From positions 1-64,000 of the forward strand of contig CALLXE010000002.1 of assembly GCA_938015875.1 (NCBI GenBank): 64,000 bases of DNA, in the 5' to 3' direction. Shown in pieces: positions 37,138-46,049 of this stretch (position 1 is its first letter; each line of letters begins with the position of its first letter). Both the position numbers and the translations under genes were made by a program. The notes beneath the pieces are model-generated. The model had not been told where the DNA came from, did not search any database, and saw nothing but the letters and a program-made list of their open reading frames with translations. This DNA comes from an uncultured Robiginitomaculum sp. (GTDB lineage: Bacteria; Pseudomonadota; Alphaproteobacteria; Caulobacterales; Maricaulaceae).

Positions 37138-38787
37138 TTACTTCTTCTTTTTAAATTTAGAGAGAATAGAACTTGCTGATTTTTTGCTGCCGGACTTCAT
37201 CGGCGAGGTTGCGCCCGCGCCCAGACGCAAGCGATGACCGATGACGTTAAAGCCTTCGACGGCTTTGTTGTCCGACTTCATTTCTGAAATCATTTTACCG
37301 TCATTAGAGGCTTGGGCGTAAAGCGCAGGCTCATATGGCAGAACCAATGCCGGATCAATGCCCAGGGCTGCTGCAAAATCTTTGACCGGAATTTCCGGTG
37401 TTTTCGGCACGCCGGTTTTGTTCAAAATCAAAATAGGCGGAGCGTCATTAGGGCGCTCTGCTTTCAAAAATTCCATTAAGTTTTTTGTATTGCGTAAATT
37501 GGCCAAGTCCGGCGTTGCGGTGATGACGACATCATCAGCGCCCACCAAAACCTTAGATGTCCAATCTGTCCAATAGTGCGGCAAGTCTAAAATGCTCATC
37601 GGCGAAATCTTGCGTACGCCTTCAACGATGGCCTGAAACGCTTCAGCGCTTTCCATTCCGGCATTATTCAGCGATGCAGCGGCCGGAAGCAAAGAGAGCT
37701 TTTCTGTGTGGCGAAGCATGATCCGATCAAGCAAGGTTTCGTCAAGGCGATCCGGCGCAGCAAGCGCTTCTTCAAGCCCCTGAACGCTGTCATAGTTAAA
37801 ATCAAGACCGGTCGTGCCCCATGAGGCATCCAGATCGACCAGAGCCGTTTCCTGAGCATGAAACGTTGATAAAGCCCAAGCAATATTGTGTGCAATAGTG
37901 GACGATCCGACGCCGCCTTTCGCGCCAAAAAACGCCGCGACCCGGCCGACAAACGGCTTATCAGGATCAATATAAAGGTCAGATAATGAACGAATGAGCG
38001 TTAAAGGGTGGAACGGCGGCACGATATAGTCGCTGACGCCTTTATCCATTAACTCGCGATAAAGCCGAATATCATTCGCCGCCCCGATAACAACAACTTT
38101 CGTGCCTTCATCACAGACTGATGCCAGTTGATCGAGCTGCGCAAACAGCTCTTGGCCACGCATACCGCTTTCAATCAAAATAAGGTTTGGCGTGTTTTCT
38201 GTATGATAAAAGTCCACTGCAGCGGGAAGTCCGCCCATATATACTTTTAAATTTGTACGGTTCATGCGCCAATCGCGTGACGTCGCCTGTACGGTTCCTG
38301 CCGTTTCAGGGCGGTCGCAAAACGCGTGAACAGAGATTGCCGGCAGCGCCAGCTCTCCGCCGTCGCGGCTGCCGGTATCAGCATCCGGCATGGTAATCAG
38401 CGGCGCAGCGGCCGGCATGCCTGCAGGCGGCATTTGCGGAGCCGCTTGCATTTGCGCGACCGGCATAGATTGCGGGGCTTGCATCGGCATCGGCGTTGGG
38501 TGCGGCGCAGCGGCGGGGGCGCTCATCGGGGACGCCATAGGACGGGGCGCTGACATAGGTTGCGGCGCTTGCATAGGCTGCGGCGGACGCATTTGCCCAT
38601 GACCGGCAGCTTGCGGATAAGGCCGGGGAGCCTGCGGCATCGCTTGACCGGGCGCTTGCGGCGCGCCGGGATAAGCCTGACCGGCGACAACTTGCGGCAT
38701 TACCTGCTGCATGCCTTGCGACACAGCGACGTGCGGCTGCGCCGGCACTTCGGTGACCGATGTTTTTTTCTTGATCCAGCTTTTCAT
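37138..38787 (-). CDS. cpaE: CpaE/TadZ-like MinD-family ATPase with P/Q/M/A-rich N-terminal region
   Basis: FFGAKGGVGSSTIAHNIAWALS (deviant Walker A); receiver-like domain; low-complexity N-terminus. Confidence 0.92.
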   Translation of the reverse strand: MKSWIKKKTSVTEVPAQPHVAVSQGMQQVMPQVVAGQAYPGAPQAPGQAMPQAPRPYPQAAGHGQMRPPQPMQAPQPMSAPRPMASPMSAPAAAPHPTPMPMQAPQSMPVAQMQAAPQMPPAGMPAAAPLITMPDADTGSRDGGELALPAISVHAFCDRPETAGTVQATSRDWRMNRTNLKVYMGGLPAAVDFYHTENTPNLILIESGMRGQELFAQLDQLASVCDEGTKVVVIGAANDIRLYRELMDKGVSDYIVPPFHPLTLIRSLSDLYIDPDKPFVGRVAAFFGAKGGVGSSTIAHNIAWALSTFHAQETALVDLDASWGTTGLDFNYDSVQGLEEALAAPDRLDETLLDRIMLRHTEKLSLLPAAASLNNAGMESAEAFQAIVEGVRKISPMSILDLPHYWTDWTSKVLVGADDVVITATPDLANLRNTKNLMEFLKAERPNDAPPILILNKTGVPKTPEIPVKDFAAALGIDPALVLPYEPALYAQASNDGKMISEMKSDNKAVEGFNVIGHRLRLGAGATSPMKSGSKKSASSILSKFKKKK

Positions 38788-38808
38788 GGTTCTTTGTCCT
38801 ATCCCGAC

Positions 38809-39510
38809 CTAATTGCCTGCGGCTGATACAGATTGACGTCCGGGCTGCGTTGAAGATGTGTCTTCGCCCTGCACATATTTATCAAATCCGATTGTACGGC
38901 GCGTCGCATTCGGCGGCGCAGCGGCATATGGTTCTATTAACTGACGCGGATCACCGATCATGGCGGCAAAGTTGGCTTGCTGCGCGCACCCGAAATTGTA
39001 GTAAGCCTGATTATTTGAAGTGCGTGTCAAATCCTGACCGGACGCGCAATTAATCGGCTGCATAGCCAACCGGCGAAAGGACAGAACCAAAGGCGCAGGC
39101 GCATTTGGCGGAACTTGATATTGACCGGATTGCAACGGCGCAGCGTTCAGTCCGGAGCGTAAAAGAAGGTTTTGGATTTCAGCTTGGGCCTGACGCATAC
39201 CGGGCGCGCCGGCAGCATTGGATGGAACATTTAAGTAAAATCCCCCATCACCCTCATTGGCATAAAGATTGACAAAACCCTGCATTGCCGAGCGATCCCG
39301 AGCGGACAAATCCAGCCCCTGAGGCCGCACATATAGCTCCATGCGCTCAACCGTTTCGGCCACAGTCAATTTATGAACCTGTTCGTAGCTCGGCATGGTG
39401 TGCATGGTCGGCGCGCAGGCGCTCAAAGCCGTCATAACAGCGGCGGAGGCGGTAATAATACAAAGCCGATACGAATTAGGCCGGTAAGATTTAGTGTGTT
39501 TGTATGTCAT
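38809..39510 (-). CDS. cpaD: CpaD pilus assembly lipoprotein
   Basis: Lipobox LSACAP; NFGCAQQANFAAMIGDPRQLIEPYAAAPPNATRR is typical of CpaD. Start at 39510. Confidence 0.92.
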   Translation of the reverse strand: MTYKHTKSYRPNSYRLCIITASAAVMTALSACAPTMHTMPSYEQVHKLTVAETVERMELYVRPQGLDLSARDRSAMQGFVNLYANEGDGGFYLNVPSNAAGAPGMRQAQAEIQNLLLRSGLNAAPLQSGQYQVPPNAPAPLVLSFRRLAMQPINCASGQDLTRTSNNQAYYNFGCAQQANFAAMIGDPRQLIEPYAAAPPNATRRTIGFDKYVQGEDTSSTQPGRQSVSAAGN

Positions 39511-39526
39511 AATCTCTCTCGCCTCT

Positions 39527-40984
39527 TTAATCGACCACATGTCCGAACGGACCCTGAAGGGTTCGTCCGCCGGTCGTTGCGCCGGGCGCGCTGTAAACTT
39601 TATTCAAACGGCCCAAAAGGAGCGCTTCACGATCATTGGGAGGCGTAAAACCGTCCAGCGGCGTCGCGATTTTATCGGGATGTACACCGTCCACGAGGTA
39701 AGGCGTGACCATAATAACCAGTTCAGTTTGGCTGCTCAGGTCATCGCGATTGCGAAACAGAGCGCCGATGCCGGGAATGTCTTTCATACCCGGATTGCCA
39801 TCCGTCGACTGGCGGGCCTCTTCGCGGATCAAGCCTGCAATGACCAAGCTCTCGCCGGCCGGAAGCTCTACCACCGTGTTGGCTTTTCGAACCCGCAGAC
39901 CCAAAATATCAGATCCGACGCCGCCGGTCTCAAAAGATCCTTCCGTTGTCGGTTCAGAGACCTCTGTGGAAATATTCAGTGAGATGTTGCCCTCGGACAT
40001 AACGGTTGGGGTAAAGCCAAGCGAAACGCCGTAAGGTTTGAAAGAAAATTCACGCTGAACATTGCCGGTATCGTCCAAGAAGACGTTCGTGAGCAGCGGA
40101 AACTCGCCGCCGGATTGAAAGTTTGCGGTTTCACCGGAGACAGCAACCAATGTCGGCTCTGCTTTGGTCCGCACAAGGCCAACCCGCTCCAAAGCCTGAA
40201 GCGCGCCGCCCAGCGATGTCAAATCCCCGCCGGCGCCGTTAGCCCAGTTAAAGGCACTCGCAAAACCGGCGCCCGTTGCAAGACCATTATTGGAAAACAG
40301 TGAGACCGTCGACCCGCCAAGTTCACCGATTGCATTTAAGTTAATACCCATTTGTTTCGTGACGCTGCGCTGCATTTCAACAATACGCACCTTCAGCATA
40401 ACCTGATCGCGGCCCTGCATGCTCATCAGATTCACAACCCGTGAATTGGCACTTGCCGCGCCGGTCTGCTCATCAAGCCAGATGCGCGCAAGTTCCATCG
40501 CTGTATCCATATTAGCAGCGTTGGCAATCGGACCGGACATCAGAATATTATCGTTGATCGCCTGAACGTCTAATTCGTTGCCGGGAAGATGCTTGTTCAG
40601 AAGTGTTTTTAAGCCATTCATGTCGCGGTCGACGCGAATTTCAAGGTTTAAAAGCTCTGTGCCGTCATGGCCGTAAATGTAAGCGTTCGTTACGCCGACC
40701 TTTTTACCGATCAGCATCACGCGGTGAGACGTATGAACAATGCCTTCAACCACATCAGGGTTAGAAATGATTACATCCATCATCTCTTGGGGCAGTTCAA
40801 CAATTGTTGATTTACCGTAAGACAGATTAATAGCGCGGGATTTTGTCGATTCGCCCGGAGAGCGGATACTGGCATAATCCTGGCCGCCTGCCGCTAAGGC
40901 CGGCGCTGTGAGACCGAGGCTGCCAAAAAGCACTACAGACAGCGCCGCAGTTGACAGAATGTGAGTTTTAGAGGGCTTTATCAT
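39527..40984 (-). CDS. cpaC: CpaC/RcpA secretin
   Basis: N-terminal pil_N domain (GKSTIVELPQEMMDVIISNPDVVEGIV) and secretin domain (VELPAGESLVIAGLIREEARQSTDGNPGMKDIPGIGALFRNRD). Confidence 0.95.
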   Translation of the reverse strand: MIKPSKTHILSTAALSVVLFGSLGLTAPALAAGGQDYASIRSPGESTKSRAINLSYGKSTIVELPQEMMDVIISNPDVVEGIVHTSHRVMLIGKKVGVTNAYIYGHDGTELLNLEIRVDRDMNGLKTLLNKHLPGNELDVQAINDNILMSGPIANAANMDTAMELARIWLDEQTGAASANSRVVNLMSMQGRDQVMLKVRIVEMQRSVTKQMGINLNAIGELGGSTVSLFSNNGLATGAGFASAFNWANGAGGDLTSLGGALQALERVGLVRTKAEPTLVAVSGETANFQSGGEFPLLTNVFLDDTGNVQREFSFKPYGVSLGFTPTVMSEGNISLNISTEVSEPTTEGSFETGGVGSDILGLRVRKANTVVELPAGESLVIAGLIREEARQSTDGNPGMKDIPGIGALFRNRDDLSSQTELVIMVTPYLVDGVHPDKIATPLDGFTPPNDREALLLGRLNKVYSAPGATTGGRTLQGPFGHVVD

Positions 40985-40985
40985 C

Positions 40986-41828
40986 TTAATTGTCCTGCAA
41001 TGTCACTTCTTCAGTTTCGCCCGAGCGGTAAACTTTGAGACTGGATACCCGGCTTTCTTTTTCCTGAGAAATTTTAGCTTTACTTTGCGCCAAGGCAGAG
41101 CGTGAGTTGGAAAGGCCGCGAAGGGTCAGGGACAATTCGCCGGCAGAATCTGCTGATGTAAGAATTTCACTGTCCTCCTGCGAAAGCTGGAACAGAGCAA
41201 TCGAACCGACAACCGTAACGTTGCCGTCAACGCCGGCCGTATAGGTTTGGTCAATCGCCATCACTTCGACATTCTCAAATATAGTAACGGAACTGAACGA
41301 AGCGCCTGTACTGACCTGCCCCGGCTGCGGAATATTGCGTTTTGTTAAAATGATATCAACACGGTCGCCGGGATTAATGAAGCCGTTCGCCGCTGTATCG
41401 GCCGATATACGTACCGATACGGCGCGCATGCCGGGCTTTAACAGGGCAGACATAACACTGCGATTGCCGGCCTGTACCAATTTGCGGCGGCTGATCGGCT
41501 CTCCGGCGGTGATCTCAGCGCGAACAATAGCGCCTGTAAAATCTTCCATGGCGCCGGGCGTGTTTTCCTGACTGACCAAATTTTCAGTTACGCCATCTTC
41601 AGGCCATTCCTGCCATTTCAGCATTTCAGGGTTAAGACGCGTGCCCATATAGACATTTGTGCTTGCGACCAAAACCTGAGCCATTTTCTTTTCAACGACA
41701 ATTTGTTTCGGCGTTACCAGAGCAACAGGCGCGGGCGGCGGCGGTGTGCCGAGCTTTTTGACTTGCATGAAAACAACGGCAGAACAGGCCAGCAGTCCCA
41801 CAATTACTAATATTCGTTTCGTGTCCAT
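40986..41828 (-). CDS. cpaB: CpaB/RcpC pilus assembly protein
   Basis: SAF-domain pattern VLVASTNVYMGTRLNPEMLKWQEWPEDGV ... GMRAVSVRISADTAANGFINPGDRVDIILTK. Confidence 0.93.
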   Translation of the reverse strand: MDTKRILVIVGLLACSAVVFMQVKKLGTPPPPAPVALVTPKQIVVEKKMAQVLVASTNVYMGTRLNPEMLKWQEWPEDGVTENLVSQENTPGAMEDFTGAIVRAEITAGEPISRRKLVQAGNRSVMSALLKPGMRAVSVRISADTAANGFINPGDRVDIILTKRNIPQPGQVSTGASFSSVTIFENVEVMAIDQTYTAGVDGNVTVVGSIALFQLSQEDSEILTSADSAGELSLTLRGLSNSRSALAQSKAKISQEKESRVSSLKVYRSGETEEVTLQDN

Positions 41829-41891
41829 AGCGTGTAAATCCCGGCGAAAGCCTATTATTGCTGTTATAGTTAACGGGCTATTCGATAAAGC

Positions 41892-41899
41892 ATGGTTAA
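41892..41899 (-). promoter_or_regulatory. Candidate CtrA half-site TTAACCAT upstream of cpaB
   Basis: ATGGTTAA on the + strand reads TTAACCAT toward cpaB. Confidence 0.4.
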
Positions 41900-41963
41900 T
41901 TTTTCGCGACCAAACCCGTTTTATTAATTATTTTTGCACGGCTGTTTTGGCCGCACATACGGC

Positions 41964-42467
41964 TTAGATTGGCAAATTCAGATAAATGTGGCTCCTTGGG
42001 AGCGTCACCATGCCCGCGAAGGCCAAAGCGAGGCCATAAGGCATTTTTTTCTCATCGCGCAGTAAAGTATGAACCCAACCGGTCGTTTGAACCTGCGCCG
42101 GAAGCATTCTGCGGCTCATAAGCAGGACAATCGCCAGAGCGCCGCCGGCCATCGCCGTATAAAGCGTATAAACCATGAGGTCATGAGGCATCCACCAAAT
42201 GGCCGTCGCCGCAAACAGTTTAGCATCGCCGCCGCCAAGCCATCCGGCCGCGAACATCAGCATCATCAAAGCCAGTGATCCGGCGAAAACGCCGATATGA
42301 ACCGCGAATTCACCCCAAGTCAGCCCCATGAATGGGGACAGCGCAAAAAATGCGCCCAGCAGTATCAGGCTGATAACATTGGGTATGGTGTAGCTTGTTA
42401 AATCCTTATAGGCCGCCATTAACATGCAAAGCCCGAACACAGCTGTGATTATAAAGGTGATGATCAT
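41964..42467 (-). CDS. cpaA: CpaA/TadV prepilin peptidase (A24 family)
   Basis: MAAYKDLTSYTIPNVISL and AGWLGGGDAKLFAATAIW (GGGD) motifs. Confidence 0.93.
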   Translation of the reverse strand: MIITFIITAVFGLCMLMAAYKDLTSYTIPNVISLILLGAFFALSPFMGLTWGEFAVHIGVFAGSLALMMLMFAAGWLGGGDAKLFAATAIWWMPHDLMVYTLYTAMAGGALAIVLLMSRRMLPAQVQTTGWVHTLLRDEKKMPYGLALAFAGMVTLPRSHIYLNLPI

Positions 42468-42543
42468 TTTAAGTCCTTCCCGCACGCCGACCCGCTCAAA
42501 TCTTGAGCATGGCGGTCTGTTTATTCCATCAGATTAATCCGGG

Positions 42544-42551
42544 ATGGTTAA
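42544..42551 (-). promoter_or_regulatory. Candidate CtrA half-site TTAACCAT upstream of cpaA
   Basis: ATGGTTAA on the + strand, about 77 bp before the cpaA start, same orientation as the 41892 copy. A second TTAA lies at 42534-42537. Confidence 0.4.
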
Positions 42552-42616
42552 TGCCCCGTAACCGCCGGGCCGGCGTTTTAAAGAAAAGCCGGGCGTCCCA
42601 ATCACGCCGCATGCCC

Positions 42617-42650
42617 ACAAAAAAAGAGAGCCGCCTCTCGGCGACTCTCT
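42617..42650 (-). terminator. Terminator of the Flp pilin gene
   Basis: Minus strand GAGAGTCGCC-GAGA-GGCGGCTCTC followed by TTTTTTT. Confidence 0.85.
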
Positions 42651-42679
42651 TCTCAGTTTTAGGTTTGGTAGGTTTAAGC

Positions 42680-42847
42680 CTAGCGAACCATCGCATCAGC
42701 AACTTCATTGAAGTTGTTGGCAACATTGTTGCCCAAAGAACCGGCTGCTGTAATGATACCAACAGCGATCAGAGCGGCAATAAGGCCGTACTCGATAGCA
42801 GTTGCACCAGACTCATCAGCCATAAAAGATTTAACGAATTTTTGCAT
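42680..42847 (-). CDS. pilA: Flp family type IVb pilin
   Basis: Reverse-strand translation MQKFVKSFMADESGATAIEYGLIAALIAVGIITAAGSLGNNVANNFNEVADAMVR* (55 aa), with the Flp motif G-ATAIEYGLIAALIAV. Missed by the ORF track length cutoff. Confidence 0.97.
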   Translation of the reverse strand: MQKFVKSFMADESGATAIEYGLIAALIAVGIITAAGSLGNNVANNFNEVADAMVR

Positions 42848-43152
42848 AACTGTACTCCCACGTATGCTTTGTCATGAGTGAAGGGACATCCCTCATTCAC
42901 AAGCAACATAGCGCGGAGGAATTACCGTCTTGCTAAGAAGCATGGATAAAATTTGGTAAAGATTTCGCCTCCAGAATCCTCGCGGTCAGCCGGCTGCGGG
43001 CAAGTAAAAAATTCCGCTATATAATGTATATACATACACAAAGGTCGATTTTATCTGTTTTTGCGCCCCAAATGAGCCTGTTTTGTAAACGCTTCGTTCA
43101 CCACATTATTCTATTTTTATCTCACTAAATCGCGTTTCTGTTAGGCAAAATC

Positions 43153-43731
43153 ATGAAAACTATTCGTATTACAGCCGGTCTGTTGGCACTGTCAGGCGTT
43201 TGCGCACTCGCGCAATCTGCATTTGCGGCGGAAACTGTCGAGTTTAATAAAACACATATAATGCGTTTAAGCGCGCCGGCCGGAGCCGTCGTGATCGGAA
43301 ATCCGAACATTGCTGACATCTCTGTGCATTCCGACAATACATTATTCGTTTTCGGGCGCAGCTTTGGTCAAACTGATATTCTTATCTTGGATGCGGCCGG
43401 CAATACTTTGGTACACACCGACATTAATGTCGTGGAAGCGTCGCCGACCGGAAGCGTACGCATAATTGCACCCGGTCGTGATCGCGAGACTTATGATTGC
43501 AGCCCATATTGCCGCCCCGCCCCGGCATTTGCGGACAGACCGGATTTTAAAGGTAAGTTTTCAGGTAAAGCATCAGGCGGCGGCGGCGGCACAGCCGGAG
43601 CGTCCGGCCCGGCCGGCGACCCTGCGCAGCAGCTCTCGGGCGGCGCCCAACTCGAATCAGCGCGCGCAGGCCTTTCCGGCGGCGAATCAGGTGGTAATAT
43701 CGCGCAATCTGCACGCGGCAGCGGCCGGTAG
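43153..43731 (+). CDS. Stand-alone pilus-formation N-terminal (pil_N/RcpA-N) domain protein, Gly-rich C-terminus
   Basis: ETVEFNKTHIMRLSAPAGAVVIGNPNIADISVHSDNTLFVFGRSFGQTDILILDAAGNTLVHTDINVV parallels the CpaC N-terminal domain. Confidence 0.85.
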   Translation: MKTIRITAGLLALSGVCALAQSAFAAETVEFNKTHIMRLSAPAGAVVIGNPNIADISVHSDNTLFVFGRSFGQTDILILDAAGNTLVHTDINVVEASPTGSVRIIAPGRDRETYDCSPYCRPAPAFADRPDFKGKFSGKASGGGGGTAGASGPAGDPAQQLSGGAQLESARAGLSGGESGGNIAQSARGSGR

Positions 43732-43742
43732 TCATTTCGGGT

Positions 43743-43757
43743 TTAACCGCGCGTTAA
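43743..43757 (+). promoter_or_regulatory. Candidate CtrA box TTAA-N7-TTAA
   Basis: TTAA-CCGCGCG-TTAA, exact 7-nt spacer, 69 bp upstream of the tadE-like ATG (43826). Confidence 0.65.
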
Positions 43758-43825
43758 CCTTCCTTCTTGGCGCTTTCTTAAGCTGAAGCCGGCACACTGT
43801 CCCAAATAAACTGTGGGATAGTCTC

Positions 43826-44434
43826 GTGATACATCTTAAATTTATACTGCGATCCGCCGGCAGGAAGACACTGTCTTTCTATCGCCGCGAAGACGGCGCA
43901 ACTGCTGTTGAATTTGCCATCTTGGCAATGCCGTTCTTTTTACTTCTTTTTGGCATTTTAGAACTGGCCGTGGTTTTTTTCATCCAGTCTAATGTGCAAA
44001 ATGCTACGTTTGAGGCGTCGAGGCGTGTCAGAACCGGAGAGTTCCAGGGAACTGAGAACCAGTTAAAAAACCTTATTTGCCGGCAAATGAGACCCGGAAT
44101 AGCGGGCACAAGTTTAACGGAATGTCGCAAGAAACTCGATGTTAAAGTGCGCAAAATGGGTGACTTCTCCAAATCAACCCGGTTCGCGCCGGCGCCGCCT
44201 CCGCCGGACCCGACCGCTCCGCCGGTCCCGAATATACAAGAAACCAAGGGCGGTGATACCGTTTTAGTTGAGGTTGTATACGATCATGTTTTGGCCTTGC
44301 CGGGAACATTTACCCGATTGTCAAACACGAACAAAGTTAAAGACGCAGGTAATGATGCCGACGGTAACAAAAAACCGGGTCAGAACATTCGCGAGATCAA
44401 AATAGTGACCGCGTTTCGCAACGAGCCTTTTTAA
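43826..44434 (+). CDS. tadE: TadE-like pseudopilin
   Basis: FYRREDGATAVEFAILAMPFFLLLFGILELAVVFFIQSNVQNATFEASR. Confidence 0.92.
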   Translation: MIHLKFILRSAGRKTLSFYRREDGATAVEFAILAMPFFLLLFGILELAVVFFIQSNVQNATFEASRRVRTGEFQGTENQLKNLICRQMRPGIAGTSLTECRKKLDVKVRKMGDFSKSTRFAPAPPPPDPTAPPVPNIQETKGGDTVLVEVVYDHVLALPGTFTRLSNTNKVKDAGNDADGNKKPGQNIREIKIVTAFRNEPF

Positions 44435-44465
44435 AGCGCTGAGCGCTTAATCCGGGAGATTAATT

Positions 44466-45170
44466 ATGATCGATCTGAAAAATAAATTTACAGGTTTTAA
44501 ACGTAAAACCAAAGACTTCCTTGTTTCGACAGCCCTGGATCAACGCGGCGTTGCAGCGGTGGAATTTGCTCTGATTGCGCCTGTTATGCTGATTTTCTAC
44601 TTTGGCATGGTCGAGATATCTTTGGCCGTCGATGCGGACAGAAATCTGTCTCACTCCGCCAGCTTGATCGGTGATTTAACAGCGCAGGATGAAGTCGTGA
44701 CCATGTCAATGATTGAAGACTACATTTATGGCGCGCTGGCTGTTTTGGACGTTGATGAAGAAGAGGCAAAACGTGTCGGTATAGAGCTTTACGCCTTCGA
44801 AGTAACCACTCCTGATAACCCCGATACAGCCGTTGATGAACGGGTTATTGAAGAGACCGGTTATGCCAAATTCGGCCAAACCCTTGCCGGCGGCGTAAAG
44901 TTTGATGCTGATACGATTCAAGACCGAATTCTAACCGATACGTCCGGCGTCGTTGTGGCACGTATGAGCTATGAATACATTCCCAAGGTCACTCAAAATG
45001 CCGTTGGAACCAAAACATTTGAAGAGACCTTCATTCTGAAACCGCGCCGGTCTGCTACAGTTTCTTTTGATAATGAAAGCAGCAATACCGACCCTACACA
45101 ACGTTATAACATCAATTGCATCCTGGACACTGTAGACGATGAAACCGTTGCCGATTGCAGCGCAGCTTAA
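44466..45170 (+). CDS. TadE/TadG family pilus protein
   Basis: DQRGVAAVEFALIAPVMLIFYFGMVEISLAVDADRNLSHSASLIGDL. Confidence 0.88.
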   Translation: MIDLKNKFTGFKRKTKDFLVSTALDQRGVAAVEFALIAPVMLIFYFGMVEISLAVDADRNLSHSASLIGDLTAQDEVVTMSMIEDYIYGALAVLDVDEEEAKRVGIELYAFEVTTPDNPDTAVDERVIEETGYAKFGQTLAGGVKFDADTIQDRILTDTSGVVVARMSYEYIPKVTQNAVGTKTFEETFILKPRRSATVSFDNESSNTDPTQRYNINCILDTVDDETVADCSAA

Positions 45171-45937
45171 GCCAAATACTGCTCGCGCAGGCGCTCTGTG
45201 TCCTGCGGGCCAAACTTAAGCTGATCACGGGCGTAAATTACGGGATCTCCCATGGCGTCCAGCGCCGCCTGAAGATAGCCCTCCTGCACGCCAAACATCG
45301 GCCGCAAGCTCTCAGGATCATAATCCCGTCCGAACCGCTTTCCTATGGCTTGCGCGGCCGGTGACAACAGACTGTCTATGTCTACAGCGCGCATGGTCAG
45401 CATATAATCGTCCATTATATCGTCCGGGCTCACCCCTAATAGCGCTTGTATCAGTGCGACAAGAGTTCCGGTTCTGTCTTTTCCGGCGGCGCAGTGAACG
45501 ATAATACCGTCGCCGGTGCCCGCCATATGATCCAGAGTCTCTTTAAAAATTTTCTGAAAGCCTTTATGATCGGGCCGCTGTGCATAATTGCCCATCATAT
45601 AAGCAACGGCGTCTTCAGGCTTGTGCAAGTCGTGCTGCATAAAAGCCTCATGGGGGGCTTGACCGGTTCGCGTCGCGTCAAAGGCTACTGTGCGCGTGCG
45701 CGTACCGTCCGGCCATTTATTGGGTTGACGCTCGCGCTCAGACAGATAACGAAGATCGACTATCAGGCCGACATCCATCGCCTTTAACTTTTCCAGATCC
45801 GCCGCTTTGGCATTGTTCAGATGCGCTGTGCGAAACAGCTTACCGCGCTTGAGCGGCCGCGCGTCGGCGCCCTGATAATGACCGAAATCGCGGGCATTCA
45901 ATATATTGTCGAAAGGCAAAAGACGAGGATCAGTCAT
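45167..45937 (-). CDS. Tyrosine-protein phosphatase
   Basis: NARDFGHYQG...; HCAAGKDRTGTLVALI (CX5R motif). Confidence 0.93.
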   Translation of the reverse strand: MTDPRLLPFDNILNARDFGHYQGADARPLKRGKLFRTAHLNNAKAADLEKLKAMDVGLIVDLRYLSERERQPNKWPDGTRTRTVAFDATRTGQAPHEAFMQHDLHKPEDAVAYMMGNYAQRPDHKGFQKIFKETLDHMAGTGDGIIVHCAAGKDRTGTLVALIQALLGVSPDDIMDDYMLTMRAVDIDSLLSPAAQAIGKRFGRDYDPESLRPMFGVQEGYLQAALDAMGDPVIYARDQLKFGPQDTERLREQYLA

Positions 45938-46049
45938 ATAATATCTCTGAGCATAGGGCCGGTCGAAAGACAGACAAAAATAAGGCCCGCCCTGTATAGG
46001 CGAGCCTCTTATAATCTTTACGTGCCAAAGTGTCCGGCGGCTTTACAAT

